NCBI GenBank assembly: GCA_036245525.1
Contig: BTPG01000005.1
Span: 130,021,820 to 130,085,819 of the forward strand
DNA length: 64,000 nucleotides
Source: Semisulcospira habei
Taxonomy: Eukaryota > Mollusca > Gastropoda > Semisulcospiridae
Reading direction: 5' to 3'
Shown here: one piece after another, positions 36,601 to 50,400 of the stretch
Numbering within the stretch: the stretch's first letter is position 1
Layout of the letters: each line of letters starts with the position of its first letter
Made by a program: the position numbers and the translations under genes
The notes under the pieces: generated by a model
Told to the model about the DNA's origin: nothing
Database searches by the model: none
Seen by the model: only the letters and a program-made list of their open reading frames with translations

Positions 36601-39600
36601 TTTTCCGCTGAGACAGTATTTATGCGGCATCTTAACCTCTTGACTGCCAGTGGATGCGGATTTTGCATCTGAAACCACTGGCCGACATTCGCGTGAAGAG
36701 CACAGATGGATTGGGACCAAACGTGGGCACAGACAACAATAGGACTAACAAGAGACATAAATCCTCATGAGCCCACGTGATTGCAGGGGACCATGAGGAT
36801 TTATTTATGTCTCTTGCTTATGGGCAGTGTTCGCTTTGCCGTGGCAGCTAAGGAGTTAACTGACAAATTGAAATGAAAATCAACCGGTTCACTGAAAAAT
36901 TAACCTGAGCTAACCTAACTGTGAACATTTCACATAGTTTGGCTGCAAGTTGCCGAGACCAACTTGGTGAAATCAGTTATCTTGTGTGCATCACTCTTAC
37001 CAGTGGACACTCAGGCACAGAGGCGGCGTCAACCACTCAGTAGATTAGTATTGTACATGTGCCTTTATACCAAAGTGCACACCACGCTACTAGTGTTGTC
37101 TAAACCCATCCTTTTGCGTGTCGATAGCTGTTCTTGTCGTGATGATTCCTGTAGGAATCATCACCACAAAAACCGCTACCAACACGCAATTTCAAACTTA
37201 GCCCTTATCATTCGGAATACATCAGTGTGTGAAATAAATGTGACTAAAATAGTTCAAGGGTAGTGCCAGAATAGCTTGGCGCCTCTAGGCGCCAAGCTAA
37301 TCTGGCACCACCCTTGAACTAAAGTCATTGGTCTATAACCTTATCTGCAAGTGCAAGTACTATAATGTAACTTGCATATGGCAGTGTACAAATTTGAAGC
37401 TTTTAGCCTCAGTATGATATGGGTTAAAAATGAATTGATTTTCTAAAATCAATGTACAACAAACAGAAATGTTTAGTTCCATAATAATAAAACTTTCCTT
37501 GGGAGAACTCAAAACAACAAAAACACATAAAACCCACAACCACAAGCATGCAGTACCAGCCACCAGCTACAATGTACATCAATGAGTACCTAGTTTACAA
37601 CTAAACATCAAACACTAGTACATGTGTAACAAACAACAAAAGAAAAGAATAGGTTTGCAGTCAGACCCAATGTCCGTAACGTGTGACAAATAAATAGTCG
37701 AAATGTCATAAAAAGTTGTTTATTTTTTTAAAAGATTTTCACAATGAAATTGCCATAACTCCATACATGAACCTCATTTGGCTGCGCTGTGCAGAGATTT
37801 TTAAAATAAACCTTTCGATCATTTCTTCTTACAAAAGTCTCTTTTGTAGTTCCAGGACTTGACAGCAGTGCACCAATGTAAAATTCACGACAACATACCA
37901 GTTCACACCACCTTGTTCATGAAACAGTCATTAGGAATGAAATAAAAAACATTTACACCAGTGTCAAAATACACAAGGAAAGGGAACAAAAATTGTAAGC
38001 TGAGAGATACACAGAGTGACCAAGGCGGACTGCGCTGTGACGAAACAATGGTGAGCCTGAATTTACAATGACATACATGGGGGGAAAAGCATACTGATAA
38101 TTTATATGAACGCAGCACAAACAATTACTCATTCAGCCCCATACATTACAGCAGAAGATGAAACAGACCATGAAAGCTACAGGGTAGTGCTGGCCTGGTT
38201 ATCTTGAAAGATAGTGGCAAATTAGCTTGGCACCCAGAGGCGTAAAGCTAATCTTCCATTACCCTTCAACTATGACAATTGGTGCAATCTCCTGCAGCAT
38301 GTATGTGTTCACCAATTTCAGACATCTGTAAAATTGATGGAACTTGAATCTCAGGGCTGAACGAGACAAAGGCGAAGGAGACAGAACGATGCAATGAAGC
38401 GAGGGTGTGTGTGTGAGAGGAGAATAATGAAAGATGGAAGGAGCACCTGGCTTGGCTTCAGGGGGCGTGGCCTGAGGCGAGGGGCGGGGCATCAAGAGCC
38501 CAGCGGGGGTGAGGGATGTGAGGGAGCGGGGTGGGGATGGTGCCGCCTGGGGGCTGCTGTCGTCATCGCTGTCCGCTTCGCTTCTAGGGGCTCTGCTCAC
38601 GGGCATAAAGCCACGAGCCCCACCACCCTCCCCGTGGTGAGACTGACCGGGGCTGAGCATCTCTGGCTGGAACATGTGGTGGGGATGGGGGGACTGGACC
38701 ACACCTGTCGGATGATAGGTGAACAATGCGTGAACAATGTGTGACAATGGCAATGGTCATGAGCAGCTCACCTTTCTGGAGGTAACAGGATGCAAGCATT
38801 AGCATCAGACTTGTTCGATGTCACCTTTGATGGATCTCTAAATGTTGATTCTCTAGCAAATGTCTGAGGAAAAGCTCCAGTAACCTCTATGAACCTCTAT
38901 GCCACAACCCATTCTGCATGCAACAACATTACAACATTTCTATACAGCCTAATCCCATTCCCAAATATGCAAACTAGTCTTGACGTGTACCTAACTCTTC
39001 AACGTTAATGAAGACTCTTATGGAACCTTTGGACACCTTTGTAAGGATTTAAATACTGGCTACAGCAGATGGATCAGGCATGATAATTCTAAAGGTAGTG
39101 CCGTATCAGCTCGACTCTCACCCCTGAAATGCCACACTTCCTGCAGATGGAGAGCCCGCAAAAGGTCCGACATGACAAGTTTATTGGAGACACAAAACAC
39201 ATATTTATGAAGTTGAAAGTAAGTTCACTGAAATATTTAGAAAATTATCCATGCATAAAACTCTAAACGTGAACTTTATCAAGATACCGATGTGCTTGCA
39301 CCCTTTTACCATTGTAATGTTTTAAAATGTGAGCCGGTCTATGATTTAGGACCTTGTGGCTTCCAGCCGCAAGGTCCAAAATCACAGACCGCACACGAAT
39401 AAAAAATGATATAGTTCTGATATTCGCAGTCTATCAAAACAGTTTCTCTGGCATCTCGAAACCTCTGGCACTGCGCATCAAACTGTTTATGTTACATGGT
39501 GCAGGCTGTGTGTATGGGGAGCCACAGCAATTTACCTAAGCTGCAAAGCTGTTAACAGATTTGATATCATAAACAGGCGTCCCATCACTAAAGCATGAGT

Positions 39601-42600
39601 CTGAGACCTCAAATAGGCATAGCACTCCGTCTGAGGAGAGATGGTTCACAGTAAATCTAACGCCACGCTATCTCTCGCAGTCTCACTGATGGCTAGAAAC
39701 ACATGTAAAATGGAGAGAGACACAGAGGCATAGATCCTCATGCAGGGGGCTCATGAGGATCTATGTCTCTTGCTGATGGACAGACTTTACAGAAAATATT
39801 TTGAAACCTGAACGCACGAGGATTCATGCTTTTTGCAGGTGGGCACACTTATTGCAGATGTTTAGAAGCTTTGAAACATGCCACGGTTGAAAGTATGCGG
39901 TATGGGATTTCCTTACTTTACAAGCACCTGATTGCATTGAGTGGAACATACTTAAAATTTGTATTCTAACGGATGAAATGTACACATGAGTGGCAAACAG
40001 ATGCAATCGTTGCAAAACTTAACCCATTTAGCCCCAACACCCTGCAGCAGGAGATGGACTTATCATAATTCAAGGGTAGTGCCAGATGAGCTTGGCGCCT
40101 TCAGGCGCCAAGCTCATCTGGCACTACCCTTGAATTATCATGATCGCTCCATCGCCTACAACTGGTACAGTCGTTAGAGAACACCTAGGAAATGCGGCAG
40201 TGGGGTTATATGGGTTAAGCAGAGAAAAGGGGCCGATTTTTCCATACTAGTAACAGCTGATAAAACTGTACAAAAATAAAAAGATTAAAGAGCAGCAGGG
40301 TGGAGGGTGATGGTGACAGGTTGAGTGGGGTGGGAAAGGATTCCTGATTTTTTTGGGGTGGATGGGGTGGGTGGGGTCGGGTGGGGTGGTGGATGGTTAG
40401 TGCATGCATGCGTGGATATGATGAGCGAAAGTCAGAAGCCATATTTTTCGGCCGGTGCAAATGAATTTCATCTTCTTCACCTTTCAATTTTTTCTCTTGT
40501 TTTTCTACAGTGCCAACCAACTTTTTACGGCGTCTTAACACATTACATCCCGAGGCTGATTTTGTAAAATTTGCTGCATGTCCTATGAAGGCTACATTAC
40601 AGATTAGGACATATATCCACCATTTCAGTTCAAGGGTGGTGCCAGAATACCTTGGCGCCCCAGGTGCCAAGCTATTCTGGCACCACCCTTGAACTATATA
40701 ATAGTCAAATTAATTTCAAGCGCGAGTGTATCAGAGTGAAAAGGGTTAATATCTTTCTTAACTGCATATACACAGATGACGCACATGGGCTTATCTGCTA
40801 AATCATTTATCTCTACAGAATTATGTTGTGATACTGAAGGCTCATATGCCAGCATTTTTCTCACTTTTTGTCTACCGTATTGAAAATACGGAAGGCTTTG
40901 AAATGGGGCTGGTTGGAGCGCATTCCAGAGCATGCACACGACGTTTTTGGCGTGCGGGGCAGAAATTCTGGCAAAGAAGTAACAAGCTAAAAATGACCTC
41001 ACGTCTAGCTACGCAACCCTTGCTAGAGAACGTCTTTTTGGCGCCAAAGCGCCGTATGTGTGTATGTGTGTGCGTATGTGACAGCGAATAGAGCCCGCGC
41101 TTGAGAACGGACAAGCTTGAAATTTTAGGATACTGTCCCTAAAAGAATTATCTCGAGACCTTTTTTTCGATGTTTCGATTAAGATGCTCATTGGCAAGAA
41201 AATGGCCGTTTCACAAAAATCGGTTGATCCACGCTGGAGTCCGTAATTTTTCTTATTTTTACTAGATATTTTGTGTATAGCTAGATAAAAGGAACTCCGT
41301 CGAGGTGTACCCTAAAGGTTACCTTGCCGGTCCCAAGCCCGGAAAAAGGAGGAGGGTTGGGCGTAGGGCTAGCAACCATACCCCGGTAAAACACTTCCTG
41401 CTACAGAAACGCCAACAGAGAATCAACAAGAAAACTCAGCCCTGGGAAGAGAGAGGTCTTCAACAAGAAGATTTATGACACCATGTAGTGAAAGCCGGAA
41501 GACTCTGGAAGCTACAAGGCCGATACCCTTTCTTTCGACCAGGGCAATCAACATTGGTACATGGAACGTAAGAACCATGTGGGAGACAGGAAAAACATTT
41601 CAAGTAGCGGCGGAGATGAAGAACTACAACCTTGCCCTTCTTGGAGTTAGTGAGACAAGATGGACACAATCTGGACAGAAGCAACTAGCCTCAGGAGAGA
41701 TGCTGTTGTATTCTGGACATGAAGAGGACAACGCCCCTCACACACAAGGAGTTGCATTGATGCTCTCAAAAGAAGCACAAAGAGCACTCATAGGATGGGT
41801 ATCTCATGGACCCAAAATTATTACAGCTTCCTTCTGTACCAAGATGGAGAAGATCAAGATGAACGTTATTCAATGTTATGCACCCACCAACGACAGTGAT
41901 GAAACCATCAAGGATCAGTTTTATGAGAGACTACGGTCTATCATAGAGAAGTATCCAGAAAAGGACTTCACCATTTTGATGGGAGACCTTAACGCCAAGA
42001 TAGGATCGGATAACTCTGGATATGAAGAAGTCATGGGGCGCCATGGACTAAGATATAAACAACAATGGGGAGAGGCTGGCAGACCTGTGCACATCAAACA
42101 ACTTGGTCAACGGTGGCAGTGTTTTCCCCCACAAGAACATACACAAGACTACATGGCTTTCTCCAGACCACACAACAAAGAACCAGATTGACCACATCTG
42201 CATCAGTAAGAAATTCAGAAGGTCCATGCAAGATGTGAGAGTAAAGAGAGAAGCGGACGTGGCCTCGGACCACCATCTCGTGGTGGCCAGGCTAAAACTG
42301 AAACGGAAGAAAAACTGGACAACAGCGCACAGGGCACAACAGAAATACAACACCGCCTTCCTGAGTTACACTACCAAGCTGCAAGAGTTCAAGTTGACCC
42401 TCAGCAACAAGTTTCAAGTATTACAGGAGCTGTTGGAAGAGGAGGAAGGTACCCTCGAGAGCAAGTGGGAAGGAATTAAAGAAACAATTACATCAACCTG
42501 CCAGGAAGTGCTTGGTCCCAAGAAGCACCAACATAAAGAATGGATCTCTGCTGACACGCTGAGCAAGATTTATGAGAGGAAGAACAAGAAGATGGCCATC

Positions 42601-45600
42601 AACAACAGCCGAACAAGAGCAGAGAAAGCCAAGGCACAAGCAGAGTACACAGATGCAAATAAACGAACAAAGAAGAGCATTAGATTGATTGATTGATTGT
42701 ACATTGCTTAACGTCCCGACAGCAACAAGGCTTTCTCAGGACGTGCCTGCACTGCTTGTGAAAAAAAACAACCAACTAAACAGAACATTGAATGTATGTC
42801 GCCAGCCGGTCAAACACATTAAATAAACCTAACACATGGGGCCTAAATAAAGCTAAGACCATTTAGCAACACACATCCAATATCAAGAGCTACAGGCAGT
42901 GCAGACAGTAGGGAGAGTTTAAAAAAGGCAAATACAGGTGAATGGACCTCGGGTAGACAGAAACACATGCCCCAGAATAGAGAGAAAACCCCACCCTGTG
43001 GGGCTGACCAGGGTGACCCTGGGAACTAAAAAATACCTAACCCCACCCAAGTCCCCCAGGGCAGACCCGGGTGGGGTAAGAGCATTAGAGCATTAGAGCA
43101 GACAAGCAGAAATACATGGACGACATGGCAACCAAAGCAGAACAAGCAGTTAGAGAGGGCAACATGAAAGAACTTTACAACACCACCAAGAAGCTAGCAG
43201 GGAAGTACAGTAGACCCGAACGTCCGGTCAAAGATAAGGAAGGAAAACCAATCATGGGTGATCAAGAATAGAGAAACAGGTGGAAAGAACACTTTGAAGA
43301 GCTCCTGAAAAGACCAGCACCGAAGAACCCACCAGACATCGAACCTGCTGAAACGTACCTACCTAAAGAGGACAGCCCACCCACAAGAGAAGAAATTAGG
43401 ATGGTCATTAAGCAGCTCAGGAATGGAAAAGCAGCAGGACCAGACAGCATCCCAGCTGAGGCGCTGAAGGCAACAGTTGGAATGCTCTACCCACTATTTA
43501 AGAAGATCTGGGAACAGGAACAAATACCAGCTGACTGGAAAGAGGGTTATCTTATCAAGATCCCGAAGAAAGGAGACATTAGTAACTGCACGAATTAAAG
43601 AGGGATCACGCTGTTATCAGTGCCAGGGAAAGTATTCAATAGGGTTCTGCTGAACAGAATGAAAGACCCGGTTGACGCCCTACTTAGAGACCAACAGGCT
43701 GGCTTTCGCAAAAATCGATCCTGCACTGACCAGATTGCAACACTGCGAATTATAATTGAACAGTCGTTAGAGTGGAACTCATCCCTGTACATTAATTTCC
43801 TTGACTTTGAGAAAGCATTTGACAGCGTGGACAGAGAGACCCAATGGAAGCTCCTAAGGCACTATGGGATACCTGAAAAAATCTATACCATTATCAGGAA
43901 CTCATATCAGGATCTAAGCTGTAAAGTGGTACATGGAGGGCAACTCACTGAGGCATTCCAGGTGAGGACAGGCGTCAGACAAGGATGTCTACTCTCGCCA
44001 TTTCTCTTCCTACTGGCGATTGACTGGATTATGAAGACTTCTACAACTCAGAGAAGAAATGGAATCCAGTGGACACCTTGGAAGCAGCTAACTGACCTGG
44101 ACTTCGCAGATGACTTGGCCCTACTATCACACACCCAGCAGCAGATGCAGGAGATGACAACCAGTGTAGCAGCTACCTGCGCACAGGTTGGCCTCAACAT
44201 TTACAAAGGCAAGAGTAAGATACTCAAGACAAACACATCCACCACTAACCCGATTACGCTTGACAATGAAGCACTGGAGGAGGTGGATGCCTTTACTTAT
44301 TTGGGTAGCGTCATCGACAAACAGCAAGGCTCAGATACAGATGACAAACAAAGGATAAGGAAAGCATGAACAGCATTTATACAACTGAGAAACATCTGAA
44401 GATCCAAAGAACTATCAACCAAGACCAAAGTCAGGATCTTCAATACCAATGTCAAGGCAGTTCTATACGGAGCAGAAACTTGGAGAACAACAGTTGCCAT
44501 CACAAGGAGGATACAAGTCTTCATTAACAACTGCCTGCGCAAGATCCTAAATATCCATTGGCCAGAGACCATCAGCAACAACGAGCTCTGGAATAAAACC
44601 AACCAGCTGCCTGCAGAAGACGAAATTAGAAAACGACGTTGGAGATGGATACGGCACACCTTACGTAAGCCAGCGGACAACATCACCAGGCAAGCCCCAA
44701 CATGGAATCCACAGGGCACGCGGAAAAGAGGCAGACCAAGAAACACATGGCGCCGAGAACTTGATGCAGACCTTAAGAACATGAAGATGACCTGGAACCA
44801 ACTGGAAAGGAGAGCCCAGGACAGAGACTCTTGGAGATCCTTTTGTAGGCGGCCTATGCCCCAGTAGGGGTGCAAGGCATAAGTAAGTAAGTAGATAAAA
44901 GGGAGATATTGAATGAGTTCGTTAACCAGCATTATATCTCTAGAACGTTTTGAGTGATAATTAAATATATTCTTAAAAAAAATATTTTCACGTTTTTGGG
45001 ACTAATTTCATGAATTATATGGGTTAATCTTAAAACAATTGAATCTTTTTTTAAAAAAAACAGTCTTCTCATTAATAATCGCATGATTTTTCGTATACGG
45101 TATATACATAAGCCTACAGTTTGTCTCGGCTGTCGGGTTCGATTAGGTCAATTATGACCCATATGCTGAAAGTGTGAAAATCAGACAATTTTCTGCACCA
45201 CTCTTTAAGAGTCACGTGTAAAACTGCTAACATAATTTTGTTTTCTTTTACAAAAGAACTATCTTCTCATTAATACCCGCATGATTTTTTCATAACCAGT
45301 GTTTGCATAAGCCTGCTGTTTGTCCCCGCCCTGGAGTAGGATTAGGTCACATTGTGACCTGTAAACCCTAGGTGTGAAAATCAGCAAGAAAATTGCAAAG
45401 TTGATTCTCTGATATGTCAAATGTTAGTACCGCGATGAGTGACGTACAACATCGAGTTGTCACTATGAACATGGTGTCGTGGGACTAATGATGCCATGAG
45501 GTGAAGCTTGAAGTGACGTCATTTCGCTGCTCATACATTTATTCCTCTTCAGAATAGCTACGCTACGCCAGACCACAGAGCTTACGAATGGTGGGAATCA

Positions 45601-47458
45601 CCGAGTGTCCATCTTTATTTCTGTGTGCCAGTGTGTGTGGATCAGAGGGTTGGTTAGAGTAGAAGAAGATGCATGGGTGGGACCGAAAAAAATGTTGAAT
45701 CCTGATGCGAGGGTACTTTTTAAATAAAAAAAAAAAAAAAAATTTTATCCGGAAATCCGGCTGTAGCCGGAAAAGTCCCACCCATGGAGATGGATTCCTG
45801 TTGCTACACGAGCCCACCAAGCATACTAATGGTGGGAAGCACCATGTGCCCGTCTTTATTTGTGTGTGCCGACGTGTGTGTTGATCAGAGGTTGGCTTAG
45901 AGTTAGAGAGGAGGGAAATGGATCAGCATAATAAGCCTAAAAATATGAACAACTCCGAATGTTCCTAAAAGATAAACGCATCTGAGCTCCAAACAATACG
46001 GTAGACTTTGGGATTGTTACGATTGTGGTTGTGTTGTTCTGTGAGAGCATGCATGTGTTAATCGTAGAAAACGATCCGATATTTATTTGAGCTATCATGG
46101 TTGTGAATCACGTACCTTTTCAGTAAGAATCTTTATTGTTCTCACAAATAGCGGAATTGGTTTTGTTATGATATGCTAAGTTTAGTCTGGAAGCTTCTAG
46201 CAAAGTCGCACGGATAATAGCGGTTGATTTTTTATTGCATAGATTCGCTGAGAATAAACCAGAAAATTCGAGCAAGGTCGCGCTGTCTGGTGACCTCGTA
46301 TGTGTGACGTTGGAGTGTATGCAACATTTTGCACACAGTAGTAGAGCTGCTCTATTTTTAGTTATATTTGTTTTCTGTGCGCGTGAATTTAGCAGCAGTC
46401 AGTGTGTTTTATAAAAAGTCGTGAATGGTCTGCCATACTCTTGTGTGACGTCATTACACACTAGGATTTGGGGCTGAAATTAGCAGTCGTATTTTTATAG
46501 ACTATTGTAGTAATTCTAGAAAGTTCTTTTTTATTTAATATTTATGAGTTTCAGTTATGTGTTCCGTTCTGATTGGTTGCATTGTGTGAATTCTTTGGAT
46601 TATTCTGGAAAGTTGTTTTATTATAAAAGACGGTGCTAGGAAGCACGTGTGTACATTGTCATGCATTGTCAGTTGTAGGGACAAATGTGTAAACTCTATC
46701 ATAGGTACGTGGCCCATATAGGGTGTACATTGTGAGAGACGCAGCGTAACGGTGGTGTACGTTGAATGAGAAACGCATTGTGTCACCAGTGTTGACATTT
46801 GCAGAAGAGACATTGCATCAGTGTTGGTGCATTTGGGAATGCATTGTGTGGAGATCGCATCGCTGAAATAAAATATTGTTGGAACTGTTACTCCAGTGTA
46901 GTCTACATCCTTAAGCCCCGTGTGACGGGTTGCAGCTGAATGAAGTTTCTTTAAAAAAAACCTTACGTGCATGCGTCTAGTGTGATATCATACTATGACT
47001 AGGACTCAACAGGGATGAAATCCTCATCTTGTTAAAATAATGGTACTATCATATACATCAGTGTCTGTGTTGTTGGTCTGTGATTTTGGAGCTAGCTTCA
47101 AGCTGTACATCCAAAATCATAAACCAGCATGCGCTTATTTTAAAAACATTTTCATTTACTAGTGCTACTAATACAAGTCACCAAACACACCACATGAACA
47201 GAGAACGTTTGAATGACTGCAGAATATCAGAACATTTTCTACTGAAAATCTGCTGGTCTGTGATTTTGTACCACAAAGCTTTTATGCCGTGAGATCCAAA
47301 CTCACAGACCAGCGCTCAATGTAATGCACATGAATGGTAATGTGTGCAATGCTGACAGTACTGTCAAGAGATGGAAAGTCAGAATGGATATCAGTGTTTT
47401 GTACATAAATGTTAATTGAATCACAAACATACAATTCCAGAATTGATTCATGTCAAAA

Positions 47459-47489
<31 letters not shown>

Positions 47490-50400
47490 ATATAAAATAT
47501 AAAATAAAAAATAAATAAATTAAAAAAAAATTAAAAAAAATAATGTGTCAATTCTGCAAGCAGGCATTTCATTCAGTATTAGTTATGATTCAAACTCAGC
47601 AAGGCCATCATATGTTTTTTGCATTCATTGTTTTAATTCAATGCACTAGTATTTTTGAAAACATGCAATGAAGCTACAATCATTCACCATGTGTGACTCT
47701 TTAGGATACGTAAAGTGAAGAAAACTTAACGTACAAATAGTGTAATGCAGATTAGTTACACCAACTGAAGTAGCAAAGTTCAATGTCATCAGTAAAAGCA
47801 CAGCATATTGGAAGTATATTCTACGAACATATATTCCTTTAACATTTTAATTTTGGGCTGTCGGCAGCGCAAACTGTTGCGATTGTTCCTACATGACATA
47901 TCTACCGACAGCCAAAGAAATGAAAATTATTTGAATTGAGCTGGAATGTGCGTTGGCATGTGATTTTGAACCTAATGGCCGAGCCGAAAGGTCAAACAGC
48001 ACAGAGCAGCACAAAAATGTAGTGCAATGTGCAGTGAAAATTATCATGCATTGTACCTTTTCTGCAACCTACAGATGTAGATCTATTGTTTCATATATCC
48101 GTGCTAGTTCTAGCATCTACCATAGTGTCGAGCTAGGAACTACTGGGGTCCTCCATGGGACAAAGGCAGACCCCACAAAGTTCCACTTGAATTTGCTGGC
48201 TGGGGTTCTAGCCTACCTAGCTGTCTCCCTCTCACTTCCATAGCCAAATGCCCCATACACTCATGTATTATATAAACAGAACTGCCAGTTAACACATTTT
48301 AGATTGCTACATTCGGATTCATGGTTTTATGCCACCTATTTGGATGCTGCAGGTCTCAAATGAGATTAACCCATAAAGCACTGACATGCAGTGACAGGAT
48401 GTGGATTGCCCAAGATAGTTCAAGGATGGTGTTAAAATAGCTTGGCGCCTGTACCCCCAAGCTATTCTGACACCACCCTTGATCTATCATGGTCAAGCTG
48501 TGTCAAGAACTGTGATGTACCTCAAAAGACATCTACAAAAATGTATGTCTTCTTCAGGATGTAATGAGCTAAATGCACACGGTACATTATCCACAAACCT
48601 GCTTGGCAGTCCCCAAGCTCATCAGGCACTACCCTTGATTTACCAAGGTCATACTCTTCAGTTATAATCCTTCTACCCTCCCAAATCTGGCACTGGAAGT
48701 GGAAGTGAAAGACAACCTATGCCTAAGAAAATCAGCCTGCCCTATTCCGAGTTGTGGAGGAAAAAAATACAATATTTGTTTTTGAAAAAAGCGAGATTTT
48801 CATTGCAATACAATGAGAAAAATATTTTTTTCTCTCCCAAAAATGGACTTACCGTCTTTGCTCTTCACAGCGCAGTGTGCCTAGCCAACACTACCAAGCC
48901 AAACGTCACGCGTGCACACTCACACAGCATGGCAAACCACTATCCTACCCCCACCCAATCCTCCACACATACCTAAGATGGGCTCACCGTGATCCATATG
49001 GTCACCCTGCCACTGGTGAGGTGCTAGCCCCGCGGCTGACTTGCTGTAGTAACCGCTTAGGTTCTCTTCACTTTCACCCACACTTTCCACGTCATCCTCT
49101 GCGCTTGATATCGATGACATTGTAGTTCGCTACAGGAGAGAAGAGAAGACTTGCAATTAATGAAATGGAGGACAACAGCACATTTTAATCCTTTGACTTT
49201 TACAGACGATACCGCTTGGTTGAAGAGACGCGCGTCTACGTATCTTTTCCAGCATGCAACCCTTACACTGTGGCCGACGATACCGCTCGGTGGAAAAGAC
49301 GTATACCTACTCGTCTTTTCCGACACCATTTTGACTAGGTGAGAAGCATATCAAGCAACCTTATATTTTACTCTTTATACACTAAATTCGATGCTCGACA
49401 CTAGTAATTATGTTCAAAGGCCAAACTGTGTTACTGTATGCAGATTTAGAGTTGTCTGTGGTTTTACATTCATGGGAACAAACTAGACTATAGTTGCCAC
49501 ATCCAGCCAGTGGTATAAGACAGTCTCCAAACTCGAGTTTGCACTGCCGTGAACCTAAAGGGAGCATGAGCATCGCGCTATTCTACGGCTATTCTTCGCC
49601 GCAGTGCCGGGACGGTCGTCGAATCGCACGTGTTGACAGCCATGGGTGTTTTGTTTTGGGCTCGGTGGTCGCGATTTTATCCCGGCTGCGTAAACATAGC
49701 AGCATAGAGGCAACACTAGCCACCAAGATACATACATATAGTACATTTAGCTTCTCACAAGCCCCTGCACTCTGCGCGGAACTCATGAAGATCTATGCCT
49801 CTTGGGGAGTTTTGTCTTTGGTTATGGGAGAACATTGCTAGGCAGTGAATGCCATCTGTCTGATGTAAAAACATGAATATATTTATCCTCGTGAAAGTAT
49901 GCGGTAACGGTGGAATGAATGTTTCTTGATAGGTTCATTTGTCTCTGTGCACATCAGACGGAACAGAGAACCTTCTGCCATACCATCTGACGGCAGTTCC
50001 GACGAAAGCGACCTTCAAGACTGGCTCAGTAAAGCCTTGTACTGTCCCCAGCCCTCAGCCAAATAATAGCCCTATCCAAGCCCATTTTAGTATATATTTT
50101 TAATTTGTAACCTGGCTTTTAAATTTCTGCCCGTATATGTGCCTCAGCAGATCCAAGTATATTCCAGCCGTAGTGAACCCGAATCTATCTTTAACAGAAG
50201 GATAGAGGGCGGGAAAGTGTGTTCATTTATATGGTCATTAATGTATGGTTCACTGAAAAACAAAAGAAACGGCTGAAACTCACTGCAAACCACAATAAGC
50301 GCATCTCCCTCCCCCTCCCCCACTCAGCCTGGAAATTAAAATTGTGTGAACTGAAAAAGCAAAACTTAGGCACAGATTCTCATGGGTCACGGTCCTGTAA

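Larger units (their letters stand above)
41293..44891 (+). mobile_element. RTE-like non-LTR retrotransposon, copy 2, broken
   Basis: An 11 bp target duplication TAGATAAAAGG (41282-41292 and 44892-44902) and a TAAG-type tail. A related but distinct subfamily from copies 1 and 3. It has several frameshifts and stops and contains a SINE-like insert. Inserted in the NFI intron between the exons at 48973 and 38704. Confidence 0.88.
44903..47071. other. Unassigned intron sequence with tandem duplications
   Basis: No gene. It contains the paired units at 45061-45385 and 45580-45904 and an A run near 45726. Confidence 0.55.

Noticed and set aside
38394..38744. Plus-strand open frame opposite the 258 nt exon
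   Set aside because: Shadow of a GC-rich coding exon; no start context or similarity.
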